A stretch of DNA of 64,000 nucleotides, from NCBI RefSeq assembly GCF_000620625.1, contig NZ_JIAW01000011.1, forward strand, positions 186,001 to 250,000, written 5' to 3'. The DNA comes from Mycobacterium sp. URHB0044. Lineage in GTDB: Bacteria; Actinomycetota; Actinomycetes; Mycobacteriales; Mycobacteriaceae. Positions 63,487 through 64,000 of this stretch are shown one piece after another (within the stretch, counting starts at the first letter, position 1; each line of letters begins with the position of its first letter). Under the pieces are notes generated by a model, which saw only the letters and a program-made list of their open reading frames with translations, had not been told where the DNA came from and made no database searches. The position numbers were made by a program, and so were the translations under genes.

Positions 63487-64000
63487 ATGAGTTCGGAGTT
63501 GTTGTCGGTCGATCCGATAACGGCAGCTCAGCGGCTGCTCGGCGCCACACTCGAAGGGCGGGGCGTGAGCGCGATGATCGTCGAAGTCGAGGCCTACGGC
63601 GGCCCGCCGGACGGACCGTGGCCCGATGCCGCGGCGCACTCCTTCCGTGGCCCGAGTCCGCGGAACGGGGTGATGTTCGGTCCCGCGGGCCGGCTCTACA
63701 CCTATCGCAGCCACGGCATCCACGTCTGCGCCAACGTCGTCTGCGCCTACGAGGGCGTCGCCGGGGCGGTGCTGCTGCGCGCGGCCGCGATCGAGTCCGG
63801 CACCGCCACCGCTCAGGTGCGTCGCGGCGACTCAGTGCGCCCGGCGGCCTTGGCCCGCGGACCCGGCAACCTCTGCTCGGCGCTGGGAATCACCATGGAT
63901 GACAACGGCGTCGACCTGTTCGACCCCGACAGCCCGGTTCAGCTGGAACTGGCGGGTGAGTTCCCCGCGGTGGACGGCCCGAGAGTCGGGGTCAGCAAGG
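63487..64000 (+). CDS. mpg: 3-methyladenine DNA glycosylase (AAG/MPG family), 5' part
   Basis: A monofunctional glycosylase that removes alkylated purines. 171 codons are visible before the right edge. Family motifs: IVEVEAYGGPPDG with the catalytic Glu, AAHSFRGPSPRNGVMFGPAGRLYTYRSHG, and ALARGPGNLCSALGI. Position corresponds to Rv1688. ATG 63487; CACAAT 7 bp upstream may be the -10 box. It diverges from the ABC operon (60 bp between starts). Confidence 0.93.
   Translation, partial: MSSELLSVDPITAAQRLLGATLEGRGVSAMIVEVEAYGGPPDGPWPDAAAHSFRGPSPRNGVMFGPAGRLYTYRSHGIHVCANVVCAYEGVAGAVLLRAAAIESGTATAQVRRGDSVRPAALARGPGNLCSALGITMDDNGVDLFDPDSPVQLELAGEFPAVDGPRVGVSK

Overview
The window is chromosomal DNA from a mycobacterium, most likely a fast-growing or environmental species (Mycolicibacterium type). 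The evidence is the high G+C content, the frequent GTG/TTG starts, the many TANNNT boxes six to eight bases before a start codon (leaderless transcripts), and a gene order that follows the M. tuberculosis Rv1630-Rv1688 segment as I remember it. That order is rpsA, coaE, DUF402, uvrB, MFS pump, Usp, MBL hydrolase, uvrA, membrane esterase, lysX, infC-rpmI-rplT-tsnR, MpaB-like protein, adenylate cyclase, rhomboid-like protein, pheST, argCJBDFRGH, PHA-synthase/acyl-CoA-synthetase fusion, Trm112-like protein, TetR with ABC transporter, and mpg. The tuberculosis-type pks block expected between argH and the fusion gene is absent, and so are the PE/PPE genes.

Layout. 1-7160: end of rpsA, coaE, a small secreted protein, DUF402, uvrB and a drug-efflux pump. 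7160-16705: an insertion relative to the tuberculosis order. It holds mgtC, a DUF899 protein, tRNA-Cys, two small secreted proteins, a Pro/Ala-rich secreted protein, tesB, a small-protein/ubiX operon, and a ubiD-SRPBCC-ubiD operon. 17001-22689: Usp, a metallo-hydrolase, uvrA, an HTH_42 (AlkZ/YcaQ-like) protein and a small acidic protein. 22799-29575: a second insertion with an LpqH-like lipoprotein, a TPR-like protein coupled to a CHAT-domain protease-like protein, a membrane-anchored protein, and two coupled proteins I do not recognise. 29584-37155: membrane esterase, lysX, DUF1844, and the infC-rpmI-rplT-tsnR translation operon with a structured leader. 37203-42193: a large palindrome, an acyl-CoA dehydrogenase with an MpaB-like protein, adenylate cyclase, rhomboid-like protein and a lipoprotein. 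42385-45926: pheST. 45923-47137: a cytochrome P450, convergent to pheT. 47287-55669: the complete arginine operon. 55666-64000: an ABC-F ATPase, the lipase/acyl-CoA-synthetase fusion, a secreted protein, a Trm112-like protein, the TetR-ABC operon, and the start of mpg.

The genes group into DNA repair (uvrB, uvrA, HTH_42 protein, mpg), translation (rpsA, infC, rpmI, rplT, tsnR, pheST, lysX, tRNA-Cys), arginine synthesis, envelope and lipid functions, and prenyl-FMN (UbiX/UbiD) chemistry. The observations I find most interesting are: (1) the TPR-CHAT locus with unknown partners; (2) a 14-codon ORF holding five rare arginine codons, joined by ATGA overlaps between argF and argR; (3) a 10-11 bp ladder of ArgR half-sites over the argC start; (4) the two-UbiD locus; (5) paired TCATC-N4-GATGA operators at the ABC operon start; and (6) a 58-bp intergenic palindrome.
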